This document shows positions 12,136 through 22,000 of a stretch of 64,000 bases of DNA, in pieces (position 1 is the stretch's first letter; each line of letters starts with the position of its first letter). Source of the stretch: Chondrosia reniformis (lineage: Eukaryota > Porifera > Demospongiae > Chondrillida > Chondrillidae). A model generated the notes under the pieces. That model was given only the letters and a program-made list of their open reading frames with translations, did not search any database and was not told the DNA's origin. Both the position numbers and the translations under genes were made by a program. The stretch is from assembly GCA_947172415.1 (NCBI GenBank), contig OX359190.1, positions 1,984,001 through 2,048,000 of the forward strand. The letters are read 5' to 3'.

Positions 12136-12870
12136 ATGATGACTGGAGCTGCAGATCGTGAAGAATCAGTAGGACTCCGACTAACTGCTGTGACTACTAA
12201 ACTTTGCAGTTTACCTAGTTTTCCACTGTTCGTTGGTTATCTCGTTTTCACTGCATCTGCTCGTCCTATTTGGAAGGTGGCTGCAACGGTACCCGTGGAT
12301 CTGAAGACTCCATTAATATTGCACAATTTGACTTGCTTTGTGGCGAGTGTGTACACGTTCGTTGCTGGAGTGTACGCATTGACAACAACACCGTCTTTGC
12401 TCACTGTTTCCGAAGGAAACTCGAACGTTATCCACGTCTTATATGCATATTGGATAAGCAAGGTGATTGAACTCTTGGATACCGTATTTATTATCTTTCG
12501 AGACAAGAAACGGCAGCTAACGGCGCTTCATGTTTTTCATCACTCGAGTATGCTGCTCCTTGCAGATTTCGCTTACAGCAGGACGCGTTGGACTCCAATA
12601 TCAGTCGGTTTCACCATTAATTCCTTTGTACACATAGTCATGTACGGCTATTACAACCTTGCAACCTTCTACAGCCTCAGCTCAGCATGGTGGAAGAGAG
12701 GAGTGACACAGCTGCAGATTGTCCAGTTTTTGTTTGTTATTTATGTGGGAGTTTATGGCTACGTGAACTACGGGTATTGTATTTATTCCATTATTTATCC
12801 CGTAGCAATCTTATTATTCTTTATAAACTTTTACTATAATGCCTACTTATCCAAAAGATTCAAGAAGTAA
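12136..12870 (+). CDS. Gene C copy 1: ELO-family very-long-chain fatty acid elongase, intact
   Basis: A single-exon reading frame of 244 residues. ELO enzymes catalyse the condensation step (malonyl-CoA plus acyl-CoA) of fatty acid elongation in the ER membrane. Family motifs appear in order: KVIELLDT (109-116), the His box HVFHH (132-136), NSFVHIVMYGYY (162-173) and TQLQIVQF (191-198). Several hydrophobic membrane segments are present, and the C-terminus is basic (SKRFKK). An in-frame TGA at 12109 supports the start at 12136. It is shorter than usual for ELOVL proteins (about 265-315), mainly at the N-terminus. It lacks introns, unlike genes A and B. Substrate preference cannot be read from the sequence. 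Confidence 0.88.
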   Translation: MMTGAADREESVGLRLTAVTTKLCSLPSFPLFVGYLVFTASARPIWKVAATVPVDLKTPLILHNLTCFVASVYTFVAGVYALTTTPSLLTVSEGNSNVIHVLYAYWISKVIELLDTVFIIFRDKKRQLTALHVFHHSSMLLLADFAYSRTRWTPISVGFTINSFVHIVMYGYYNLATFYSLSSAWWKRGVTQLQIVQFLFVIYVGVYGYVNYGYCIYSIIYPVAILLFFINFYYNAYLSKRFKK

Positions 12871-13142
12871 TTAAAGAAGACTACGAGGAAGCTAAAGAAG
12901 AGACTGTATTAAGAGAGTTTACGTATAACAAGTCTGGAAAGTCTTTTATTTCTATTATGTGCACACCTTGTGTATACATGCACCAAAGCAGCTACTTTTG
13001 TGTTGTATTTAATTATTGTTGAATTGCATGCCCAATTCATTTCAGTATTAAATATTGCATGGTGTTGAACAAGTGGAATTTTTGCATTTGTAGAAAGCTT
13101 TTTAATTCATTAAATAAGATTGATGGATTCAAGGTATATTAT

Positions 13143-13182
13143 TCATGTGACTGTCACATGACCTGATGTTCCTCACATCAGT
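13143..13182. other. Two adjacent hairpins between converging genes C and A
   Basis: TCATGTGACTGTCACATGA is followed directly by CTGATGTTCCTCACATCAG; each can fold (stems of 7-8 bp). They sit just past the stop codon of gene A (minus) and in the 3' region of gene C, and recur at every module junction (near 26650, 41640 and 56318). A role in 3'-end formation is possible; TCACATGA also resembles an E-box. Confidence 0.45.
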
Positions 13183-13183
13183 A

Positions 13184-16100
13184 CTAACAAATGAATGGCA
13201 TGTCAGGCATGTCTTGTGATGTACTTCGTGTGGGGGAGGACTTTGAACTCTGTCGGGTAATTCTAGTTACCTCCGGAGGGGAGGTGTCCCAGGAGGGGGT
13301 GTGGTCCTTCTCTTTGGATTTACTCTTCTCAGACTTGACTGGTTTGTGTTTCTTCTTATCAATCTTCTTTTGTTTCTTCTTTGAAGACTTTCCTACAGTG
13401 ATACAACGTCATACAGGGGCTTGGAGTGGAGGGTGGAGGCTGTATAGGCTCTATATGTATACACACTTGTGTGTTTAGCTGATCTGGTCCAGTGCACTTT
13501 GACTGTGAAGTACACACTAACTTTATTACACAAAATTTGATACAAGCTGAGAATAGGTTTAGTAATATTCTCCTAAAGTCAATCCATAACTTAATATAGA
13601 TACTGTCATTGGATATACAGTACAATAAAATAATATAGCACTGGTTACACAAGACATGCTAGGTGCTTCATATTGTACCTTCTTTGTGTAGTGATGATGC
13701 AATACTGGCAGCACTCCCTGTAGAGCTGGTCTCCCAGTTTCCTTTCTTATTCAGAGGAGGAGCTAACGGTTCATGTTCCTTAATACCTAGCACATTTGAA
13801 GTGTATAACAGACCATCACATCACAATAATCCATAAAGTATTAATTTAGTAATTCTAAAGTATGTGCAGATCAAGTTATTATAATTCAGAATGCAAGTGA
13901 GTGTTGATCTATAGTATATGTAGTGAACAGTCCATTGGTCAATAGGTACATTGCTTGCATATATTCTATATACAAGTACGTGCATGTTGTATGTGAAGGT
14001 CTATTCTGACCAACTGTATGGAGGTAGACATTATTACTTTCATTGAGTGAGTCTTCATCTTGAAAAGATGCTCTTCTCTTCCCAAGAGGTGAGAGCTTGG
14101 AGGAGGAGCTCAGCAGTCTTGTTCTTATCTCCTTCCTCTGCTCCTCTGTGTGCTGGGGACACTTGACTGAACGTGTACACAGTCTCTTTGTCCTCTCAGA
14201 CACAACTCCACAAATTGAGTTCAATGTACTTCTTTGCTTTTCTGAGGAGAGAGAGAGAGAGGATTAGTAGAGACAAAAATGTCAACAAAAAAACAGAAAT
14301 GTACTACACTAAAATATAGGCAGTATAAATTTAGTGATAATGGACACATTAAATGCGTCTAGTGTTGTCTAGTGTTTTAGAGTCCTATAGATCATAATAG
14401 ATATACCAGTTATATCTCCATATATATGTATATGTTCAGTGTTTCTTTAATTTATCAAGTAATCTATAGAACTACACAATCCAAGAGCTGGACATTTGTG
14501 ACATATTTTCAAATTTTACTTTTAAGTATGGAAGGTATACATCCAAAATATGACTTTAAAAGAATTTTTCGTCTTATACAAAAGTTCAACTGTATCAATT
14601 TCTTAAATGGTTTAGTTTTAGCATAAAATAAAATTGGATTGCACTGGAGTTGAAATGCTTGACAAACGATTATAGACATTCAAAAAGTCCAAAAAGGTCA
14701 CGATCAATGTAAGACTAACTTGTACTTACAAACGATTATATTCAAAAAGTCCAAAAAATCAACTATTTCTGATCAATGTAAAGCTATAGCTACAGCTGGA
14801 AGGAAGTCTTAATTTATCATATTTATACTGTTTCTATGGCAACATGTACTTACTGACCTTGAGGAAATGTTAGGAAGTTGGCAACCGTTAGTGGAACAGA
14901 AGTCGGCTGAAGGAAACAATTCATTTCACTTACATAGTTATTGTATAAATATCATATATTATACGTATGTACTAAGTTATAAAAATATACACTCACAATA
15001 GCTATACAAACATACTTTAGTCTTCTCTGTGGTTTGTGTGGGAGGGGGAGGAGGAGGAGGGGGCGGGTCTATCTTGACACTCCTCTTTGGAGTAGGTGAA
15101 GCTGTTCTGTCTTTCTCCCTGTCTCTCTCCCTGTCCTTCTTCGGCCTCTTGGAACCTGCAGTTAAGAAGGTCAGCTAGGAATGTATGCAGCCAGTTGTGT
15201 GATTCATAAGTCAGATCTCTAATAGATATGATTACTTTATTTAAGTGTACTTAAATTTAGTAAACTAATGCTTTTAAAATAATTATGCTTGGCTTTCAAA
15301 TAGTATTTACATCTTATAACATCAAATAAATACTATTTATAGTCTTTTACAGATTAAAGTTGTTGAGAATAGCTGACAAGATTAGAAATTTTATACTGTA
15401 TCTCCTAAAATTGCAATACATGTATACCTTGGAGAGTGCACATGTATATGTGTATATATCTTATATTCAATAAAAGTGATTGGCGGATCTCATCAAGACT
15501 ATACAACCGAGTCTCAATTATGGCCAATCTAATCCATTCCAAAGACATGACATTCACTACTGATGTTACAAAATATTTGAAATCTTTGTTTTATCCTTCT
15601 TGCTATTATGTGTGTGTGCAGTCTACTCCAGTGTTACCTTTCTTGTCCGGCACATACTCCTCCCCTTCAGAGTCACTTTCCCCACTCTCAGAGTCGAGTA
15701 TCCTCTGAGGTCTCTTGCTGGCCAGTCTGTTGCGACCAAGTCCCATGCACTTCTCAAGATGAGGAGCAAACTTTGGTACTCCGATGGTCACACTGCACTT
15801 TGGACATCTGCAGGTCAGGTTGGGCTTTTTGAGATCCTGTTTAGTGTTACCAAATACATCCACAACATCAGCTGCAGAAAGCACTATGTCTGCAAGGAGT
15901 GGGTGGATCAAAGGATCTACTTGTACATACAACATAACATACATACCCAATCTAGTGTTACCTACCATAAATCAGCCATTTTATTTCTGCATCCATATAG
16001 TTTTATAAATACAAACAATTCACTTTCCCCATCACTCCAATTCAAACTAGCCAATTGCAAGCTGTTCTAATGGTAAACACTTTATTAACACTTGTGGTTG

Positions 16101-16452
16101 GGCTGTCCTTATTGATTTCAGTTTTGGTATAGCATGTCACAATAATAAACAATCATCATCATCATCATCATCATTATTATGTTTAGTAGAAATTATGCAG
16201 CCATTTATCAGAATAGGAATTCGCGTTTTAACTCTTTGGAGACATTTTCTTGTCATAATGTCAAATTTCATCTCGTTACTTATATTCTAAAGTCAAGCAT
16301 TAGTTCTACTCATGACTCTCATCTTTCTTACCTTTTCGGTCAATGTTAGCTGGATCTGGGTTGATCAGTTCTTTGTAGTATCCCAGTTTAATAGCACGAT
16401 GAAGTTCAAAGGTTACTTCTAGAAATAATTCATCTACGTTTGTAAAAACCAT
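13184..16452 (-). CDS. Gene A copy 2: ATXN7L3/Sgf11-like SAGA deubiquitinase subunit, intact
   Basis: Seven coding exons join to about 360 residues, close to vertebrate ATXN7L3: 16332-16452, 15638-15889, 15016-15155, 14858-14906, 14038-14241, 13679-13786, 13184-13392. Residues 1-40 (VDELFLEVTFELHRAIKLGY) match the Sgf11 N-terminal region. The Sgf11 zinc finger is CPKCSVTIGVPKFAPHLEKC (Cys69, Cys72, His84, Cys88) followed by MGLGRNRLASKR. The SCA7 domain (CGVVSERTKRLCTRS...CPQHTEEQR) lies about residue 195-230. The rest is Lys-rich, Pro-rich and acidic linker, ending DMPDMPFIC. In the family the finger and SCA7 domain support H2B deubiquitination on nucleosomes. The start is uncertain: ATG at 16452 is used, but an acceptor at 16434 (CGTAG/ATGAATT) is possible, and I did not find the upstream helix that binds ENY2 in relatives. 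Confidence 0.82.
16153..16174. repeat. (ATC)n microsatellite
   Basis: About seven ATC units in the gene A intron of copy 2. Also present in copies 4 and 5, absent from copies 1 and 3. Confidence 0.8.
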
Positions 16453-17841
16453 AGCATATATGGTAAAGCTGTATTAGTAGTGTTCGCTATATAAATATTA
16501 CGAAGTGATGCATACCTTAGATTAGTTTTTAATGAGAATTAAGGAAATATTGCTTGATTCAACAGAAAATATGAAATAATTATAAAATTGTACAAAATGG
16601 TAGACTTACAAGTGGTGTATCTAACTGTTTCTGATTGACTATATGAGAAGTCTCCATCTTTTGAAAGCAACTGAATATTATATATGTAACGATAGGAGGA
16701 GAAATGGTGTGATAGATTATTCATTAAGTATACCCTAATTTTTATGCAAAGTGGAAGTTGTGTTTATAAACAAACAAACAATTAAAAGGTCACTAATTAT
16801 CAAACTGCTGGAAGTTGTGTTTATAAACAAATAAACATGGATGGATTAGGACTTAGGACAATCACTTTTAGAAGTAAGCTTCAATATTCAAAATATTCAA
16901 AAGATGAGATGTTTGCAAATCAATTGCAAATACCATACATTTTAGAATCGGAAAGAAATTAATTTCTTAATTCCCTTTTACGTACATCATACGTAGGACC
17001 AAAAAGTGACGCATAACACATTTATGATAAACAGTAGTTTCACAAGAATGTTGGGGAACAATAGGTAACCATTAATCACAACTCAGTCAATCCCACAAGT
17101 GTATGCATAAGGACTTTTTAGTGGTGTTTGAATGAGATAGCCTGCATAAATTAAATCATTGTGGCCTTTGAAGGCTGTGCTAGCACAGTGGTATCTTAGT
17201 TGTGGGTACGTGGTCTACTTCTCTAAGACTTTTTACACGTTACTCCCTACACAATGCACATGCTATTTAGCAATCACAGTGAATATGTACATGTCAGGTC
17301 ATAGGTATACAAATGATGATTCAGCAACTAAATCAATGTATCCTTTTAATGGTTTATTCTTTGACTTTTGAGTGTCTATAGAAACAGTATTAGTAACACT
17401 CTTTGAATCAACCATATCAATTCACATGTGAGTAGGTGTTGGTAGGAGGCTAATTGCATTGTGTGTTTATGGACCTCAAAAGAGGTTGAATAATTTACTA
17501 TATACATACTATATACGAATTTCATAGGTGTACTGTATATATATGTGAAAGGAGAAGTATACGTATAATAGTCATTCTTGTTATTGGAGTACAATCTTCC
17601 ATTTGTTATTGTGTAATCACTCACATTCCATTCTCTTATATTTTTTGTCTGTTGTGAGGTGAATGTAACTTGGCGCTGTTCTTATTCAAACAACATCTCC
17701 TCCCTCTGCACCTAACAGAAATGTCACTACATATTAAAATACATTTTCTTCACTTATTTAAATAAGTGTGTGCTTGAAGGGTTTAAAATTACTTCTTTAA
17801 TATCTTACACATTCACTTAGTAACTATGAACGTGCATCATC
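16453..17841. other. 5' intron of gene A copy 2, no gene seen
   Basis: AT-rich DNA matching 2670-3771 of copy 1 up to about 17500. After that it is unique to copy 2 (17505-17841) and leads into the satellite. No coding signal is supported. Confidence 0.55.
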
Positions 17842-18473
17842 TTTAATGTTACAACCTCTCCAGTGTGACCACCTCTCTAATGTGACCACCTCTTAAATGT
17901 TATAACCTCTCCAGTGTGACCACCTCTCTAATGTGACCACCTCTCAAATGTTATAACCTCTCCAGTGTGACCACCTCTCTAATGTGACCACCTCTCTAAT
18001 GTGACCACCTCTCTAGTGTAACCACTTCTCTAGTGTGATCACCTCTCTATATAGTGTGACCACCTCTCTAGTGTGACCACTTCTCTAGTGTGATCACCTC
18101 TCTAATGTGACCACCTCTCTAATGTGACCACCTCTCTAATGTGACCACCTCCCTAATGTGACCACCTCTCTAATGTGACCACCTCTCAAATGTTATAACC
18201 TCTCCAGTGTGACCACCTCTCTAATGTGACCACCTCTCTAATGTGACCACCTCTCTAGTGTAACCACTTCTCTAGTGTGATCACCTCTCTAATGTGACCA
18301 CCTCTCTAGTGTGACCACTTCTCTAGTGTGATCACCTCTCTAATGTGACCACCTCTCTAATGTGACCACCTCTCTAATATGACCACCTCTCTAATGTGAC
18401 CACCTCTCTAGTGTGACCACCTCTCTAGTGTGACCACCTCTCTAATGTGACCACCTCCCTAATGTGACCACAC
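17842..18473. repeat. 17-bp satellite (AGTGTGACCACCTCTCT)
   Basis: About 37 tandem units with consensus AGTGTGACCACCTCTCT and variants (AATGTGACC, GTGTGATCACC, a TATAACCTC variant). Higher-order blocks repeat, for example near 17880-18000 and 18180-18300. It is found only in module 2, at the place where other modules carry the TTTTTCTAACACACTG inverted repeat. Confidence 0.92.
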
Positions 18474-18480
18474 TAAAAAC

Positions 18481-18735
18481 TTAAACTTGTTCCATATGCC
18501 TCACATACTTCACATGTAGGTCTGCCATCCTTGCCATATTCTGCTGACTAACCTCAACTAAGTAGGACCAGTAATTCCCGTGGATCAGAAAGACCTGCAG
18601 ATCCAGAAGCTCCTTGTTCACCAGCTGCACCAGTTGGACCACAATCTCCAACTGTTCCAGGTAGACTCTGTAGTAATGTATTACCAGGCATAGGAGCAAC
18701 AGGTTCTTTCACCAATTATCTCCACCAGCTTCTGT
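18481..18735 (-). other. Conserved block with two overlapping open frames, copy 2
   Basis: Equivalent of 3884-4138. The long frame ends VKYVRHMEQV, and the Gly-X-Y frame reads GDCGPTGAAGEQGASGSAG. Here the satellite abuts its end directly. Confidence 0.4.
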
Positions 18736-18887
18736 GCATGGTAGACCGTGTTGTCTTTGATCACATGGATCTTCTATAGCAGTTTGTAAAAACTATAGCA
18801 TATATGGTAAAGCTGTATTAGCAGTGTTCGCTATATAAACATTACGAAATGATGCATACCTTACTGTATTTGGAAGGCAACACTTAC

Positions 18888-19000
18888 TCGGGTTTTCCTC
18901 TCAGAAGAGGCGGGATAAACCAGATCTACCGCCAATATATAGTTCAACGTTGAAGTGAAGTGTTTTCTCAGTTTTTAGGTTTGTTCGCTTTGCTGAAGAT
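18888..19000. promoter_or_regulatory. Shared divergent promoter A/B, copy 2
   Basis: The untranslated first exon of gene A (minus) ends at 18888 with donor CGA/GTAAGT. The first exon of gene B begins with ATG at 19001. Only about 110 bp separate them. ACCGCCAATATAT (inverted CCAAT box) lies in between. Confidence 0.5.
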
Positions 19001-22000
19001 ATGAACGAAGATAAAGTGAGTTTACTTAATTGTCTCTTGTAAGTAAAAGATGGGCGGAGCCGCTCGGAATCGAACGGTCTGACTGCGTCTCCTACACTCA
19101 TTTAAAAAGACACAGGCTATAGATCTGAAATACTTAAAGCGTTGGGATGAGTCTAATGGTAGAACAGATATCGCAAGTGAACCTGCTCTGTAGGGACGTA
19201 GCTGGCATATCTTTACAGAGACTGTAGTTTCTGTTCGATTGGGTTTGTTTAGACTGTAGTTTTAAACCAGTCAACTATAAAGGGAAGATTCATATCCTTT
19301 TAGGGGACAAGTTAGAAAGCGAGAAACTGATTCGTAATCTTTTCCATAACTGAATAACCATTCTGTTGCTCTACTGGTGGGAATTACTTTATCACTGTGT
19401 ATTCGTACGTTATGAAGTTTACTAACTTGACTACGTATGAGCCATGCATGCACGTTGAGACAAGATTTACGTTAAGAGTATTTAGACAAGAAGATTTACG
19501 GCACTTACAGACCTCAAAGTGTTCTTACAATAAGCTGCTACAGAACTTGCTCCTTCCATGTCATTCAGTTCCTCCAAACAGTAAATATTATCTTTTCTTT
19601 CTTGTCTCTAATTAGGTATTTCGAAGTGACCTCCTGACAGCTGGAGGAGGTCACGTCCTCAAATCAACTGAAATACCGGAAATGCCTATTGGAATCCGTT
19701 TTGGCAAAGCAAAAGCTGTTGTACACAATCAAAGAGTATTTGTCTGCGAAGACCAGAGAGTTCAGATTTACGACGTTAAAACCAATAAATGGTCAACACT
19801 ACCTCCATCTCCGTATTCTCGCAGTCGAGCCACCATCATAAAAGATCAGTTAACTCTGATAGGAGGTTGGGACATTCGTAACACTACTACAAACAAGCTA
19901 CTGACATGGACAGGTGAAGAATGGTTAGAGCTATATCCTCCAATGCACACTGCCCAATCCATTCCAGGAGTTCTTGCTATTGGAGACTTAGTAATTGTGT
20001 CTGGAGGAGATGGAGCAGTAGACACAATTGAATTCCTGGATATTAACAAAAGAATATGGATCCAGTCGAATCTGAAACTTCCTCAACCATTAACAGGACA
20101 CCTCATGGCATTGTGTGGTGAATACATTTACATCTACGACTACAATGGATATTTTAGGAGAATGAATAAGAAGAATTTTATGGCTTCACTTACAACAAAT
20201 GATGTACATCACTGGGAAGAGCTCGAGAAGGCACCAGAGGACAGTTCACTATTACAATACAGCACACTACCAGTCATAGTAGGTCCATTTGGAATCTTCA
20301 TTTTCGAGAAGAAGAAGTGGACACAAATTAGTAGAGAAACGTCTTATGACTTCAATTGTACGGCTTCCCTCAACGCAACTACTTTTCTCACCATTGGAGG
20401 AAGTAGAGGAGGACAATTACAGACAAGAGCTGTACAGTACGATATTGCAGTTAAGGTTAGTAACTTATTTAATTACAAAACATTACATTTAAGTATTAAA
20501 AAGTCTTGTTAATATTCGTTGCGCGCTGCGCGTGCACTTTCTCCTTCAAATAGAAACATTAGAAGGTTTAATTTCCTTCGTTAGAGTCACCTAACTTGTA
20601 CCCTCAGTGTACATGAAGCGCGTGTCAATGTTAACAAGACTTGTATTGCTTTAATGTTCTCGTACAAGTGTGTTCTACGAGCGCTCTCACGAGTTTAAGT
20701 GTTAACTTGATTCCACTAACGAAGACTGTTAAGTCTTCTTGCTCTTAGCATTTAAAGGAGAGTGTGTACGTTTTATAAAAGTGCCAAGTTTTAAAACAGT
20801 TTCTTGTCGCGCTACACATGTAATTTAAGAGAAAGTAGTTTTATAGAAGTGCTAAGTTGTAAATCGGCATTTAGACCTACACATGGAATATATATGTATT
20901 CATATAATTATATTAGGATTTTAAGTATACGTAACTATAGGATTGTTCCTTGTTCCTCAATTGTAAGTTGACAAATTACTTTACAGTCCAAAAATAGGAC
21001 AGCTAGGAACTACGTATACAGCTAGGTACTACGTATACAGCTAGGTACTACATATACAGCTAGGTACTACGTATACAGCTAGGTACTACATATACAGCTA
21101 GGTACTACATATACAGCTAGGTACTGTGCATACGAATATTGACTTATTGACTCCTACAATGACTTGAGATGTGTTTGTTTCATACAGTATAATTGAACCA
21201 TAATAGTTTGAATACTTTTTATAAAATGCTTTTCCAAAGTTGTTGTGTACGTAGGTGTATAAGAGTATTAACATGTATTCTTAGGAGGGAGACACTAGCT
21301 TTTATTGACTTTGATATTTTTTACTGATATATTGTCATGTTGTAGGAGAAGGAAATGAAGAAGCAGACATTGATTGATCAAGTAGAGAGATTGAAGCAAT
21401 CTGAAAGAGAGTACGAGCTAAAGGTCAAAGAACTGATGGAGAGAAACACTCAGTTGAAGGTACGGTATCCTACTGCAACATCTCCCACACCTCTGCTGAT
21501 TTAACCTGGCTGGATGTATTAACACTGCCTGCACACAACATCACTAGTTATCCACCAGTTTACACCTAATAGAGTAAGGATTACTTCTGTAACTGCTTCC
21601 AACTTATCTCTTGATGGTTCGTCTTTTGACTTTTTGGAAATCTAAAGACGCAGTTTGGTAAATATTTTGTTGACAAAAGGTTTACCAAACTGTGTCTTTA
21701 GATGTCAAAAGATGAACCATCCAAAAGATACAGTACATATGGGACATACAGACACTTTGTTAAATAGATAGGCCAATTGAAGTCTCATCCTGACTGGTGA
21801 AAGTACGTTGTGGACTAGAGAGCCGATAGTGCACTGACATTACAGATTATTTGCAAATTTAATGAGTTTCACCTCTTGACTTTGGATCAAAGCAAGTTAA
21901 CACATCTCATGTATGTACAGAATATATATTTGCTAGTCTGTTGGGAATGCCTAATTTCAAATATATATTCAGAATCTTAAGATCTAGTACTTAATGTGTC

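Larger units (their letters stand above)
1..13183. repeat. Tandem module copy 1 (left edge cut by window)
   Basis: First copy of the A-B-C module. Base 1 aligns with base 13213 of copy 2, so only about 20-30 bases of the unit are missing at the left. The order is gene A (minus), shared promoter, gene B (plus), gene C (plus). The copy is marked by a deletion in the Sgf11 exon of gene A, five near-identical 105-nt coiled-coil exons in gene B and an intact gene C. Confidence 0.93.

Noticed and set aside
12237..12506. Minus-strand frame inside the elongase gene
   Set aside because: It is antisense to conserved ELO motifs and has no independent support.
13191..13478. Plus-strand frame beginning MNGMSGMSCDVLRVGEDFEL, repeated in the modules
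   Set aside because: It is antisense to the last exon of gene A, whose reading frame, splice acceptor and stop codon are clear. The plus frame has no known domain and changes where gene A is frameshifted.
15608..16070. Plus-strand frames opposite the Sgf11 zinc-finger exon
   Set aside because: The minus strand encodes the recognisable Cys-x2-Cys...His-x3-Cys finger with proper splice sites. The plus frames are shadows.
16539..16724. Minus-strand frame MNNLSHHFSSYRYIYNIQ as a first exon of gene A
   Set aside because: It is not kept (frame changes between modules), and its possible donor is GTAAGT in some copies but GTCAGT in others. It does not match the Sgf11 N-terminal helix. Within it a second start (METSHIVNQEQLDTPL) is possible but unsupported.
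17842..18473. CRISPR-like array
   Set aside because: Units are 17 bp and directly adjacent with no unique spacers, and the genome is eukaryotic.
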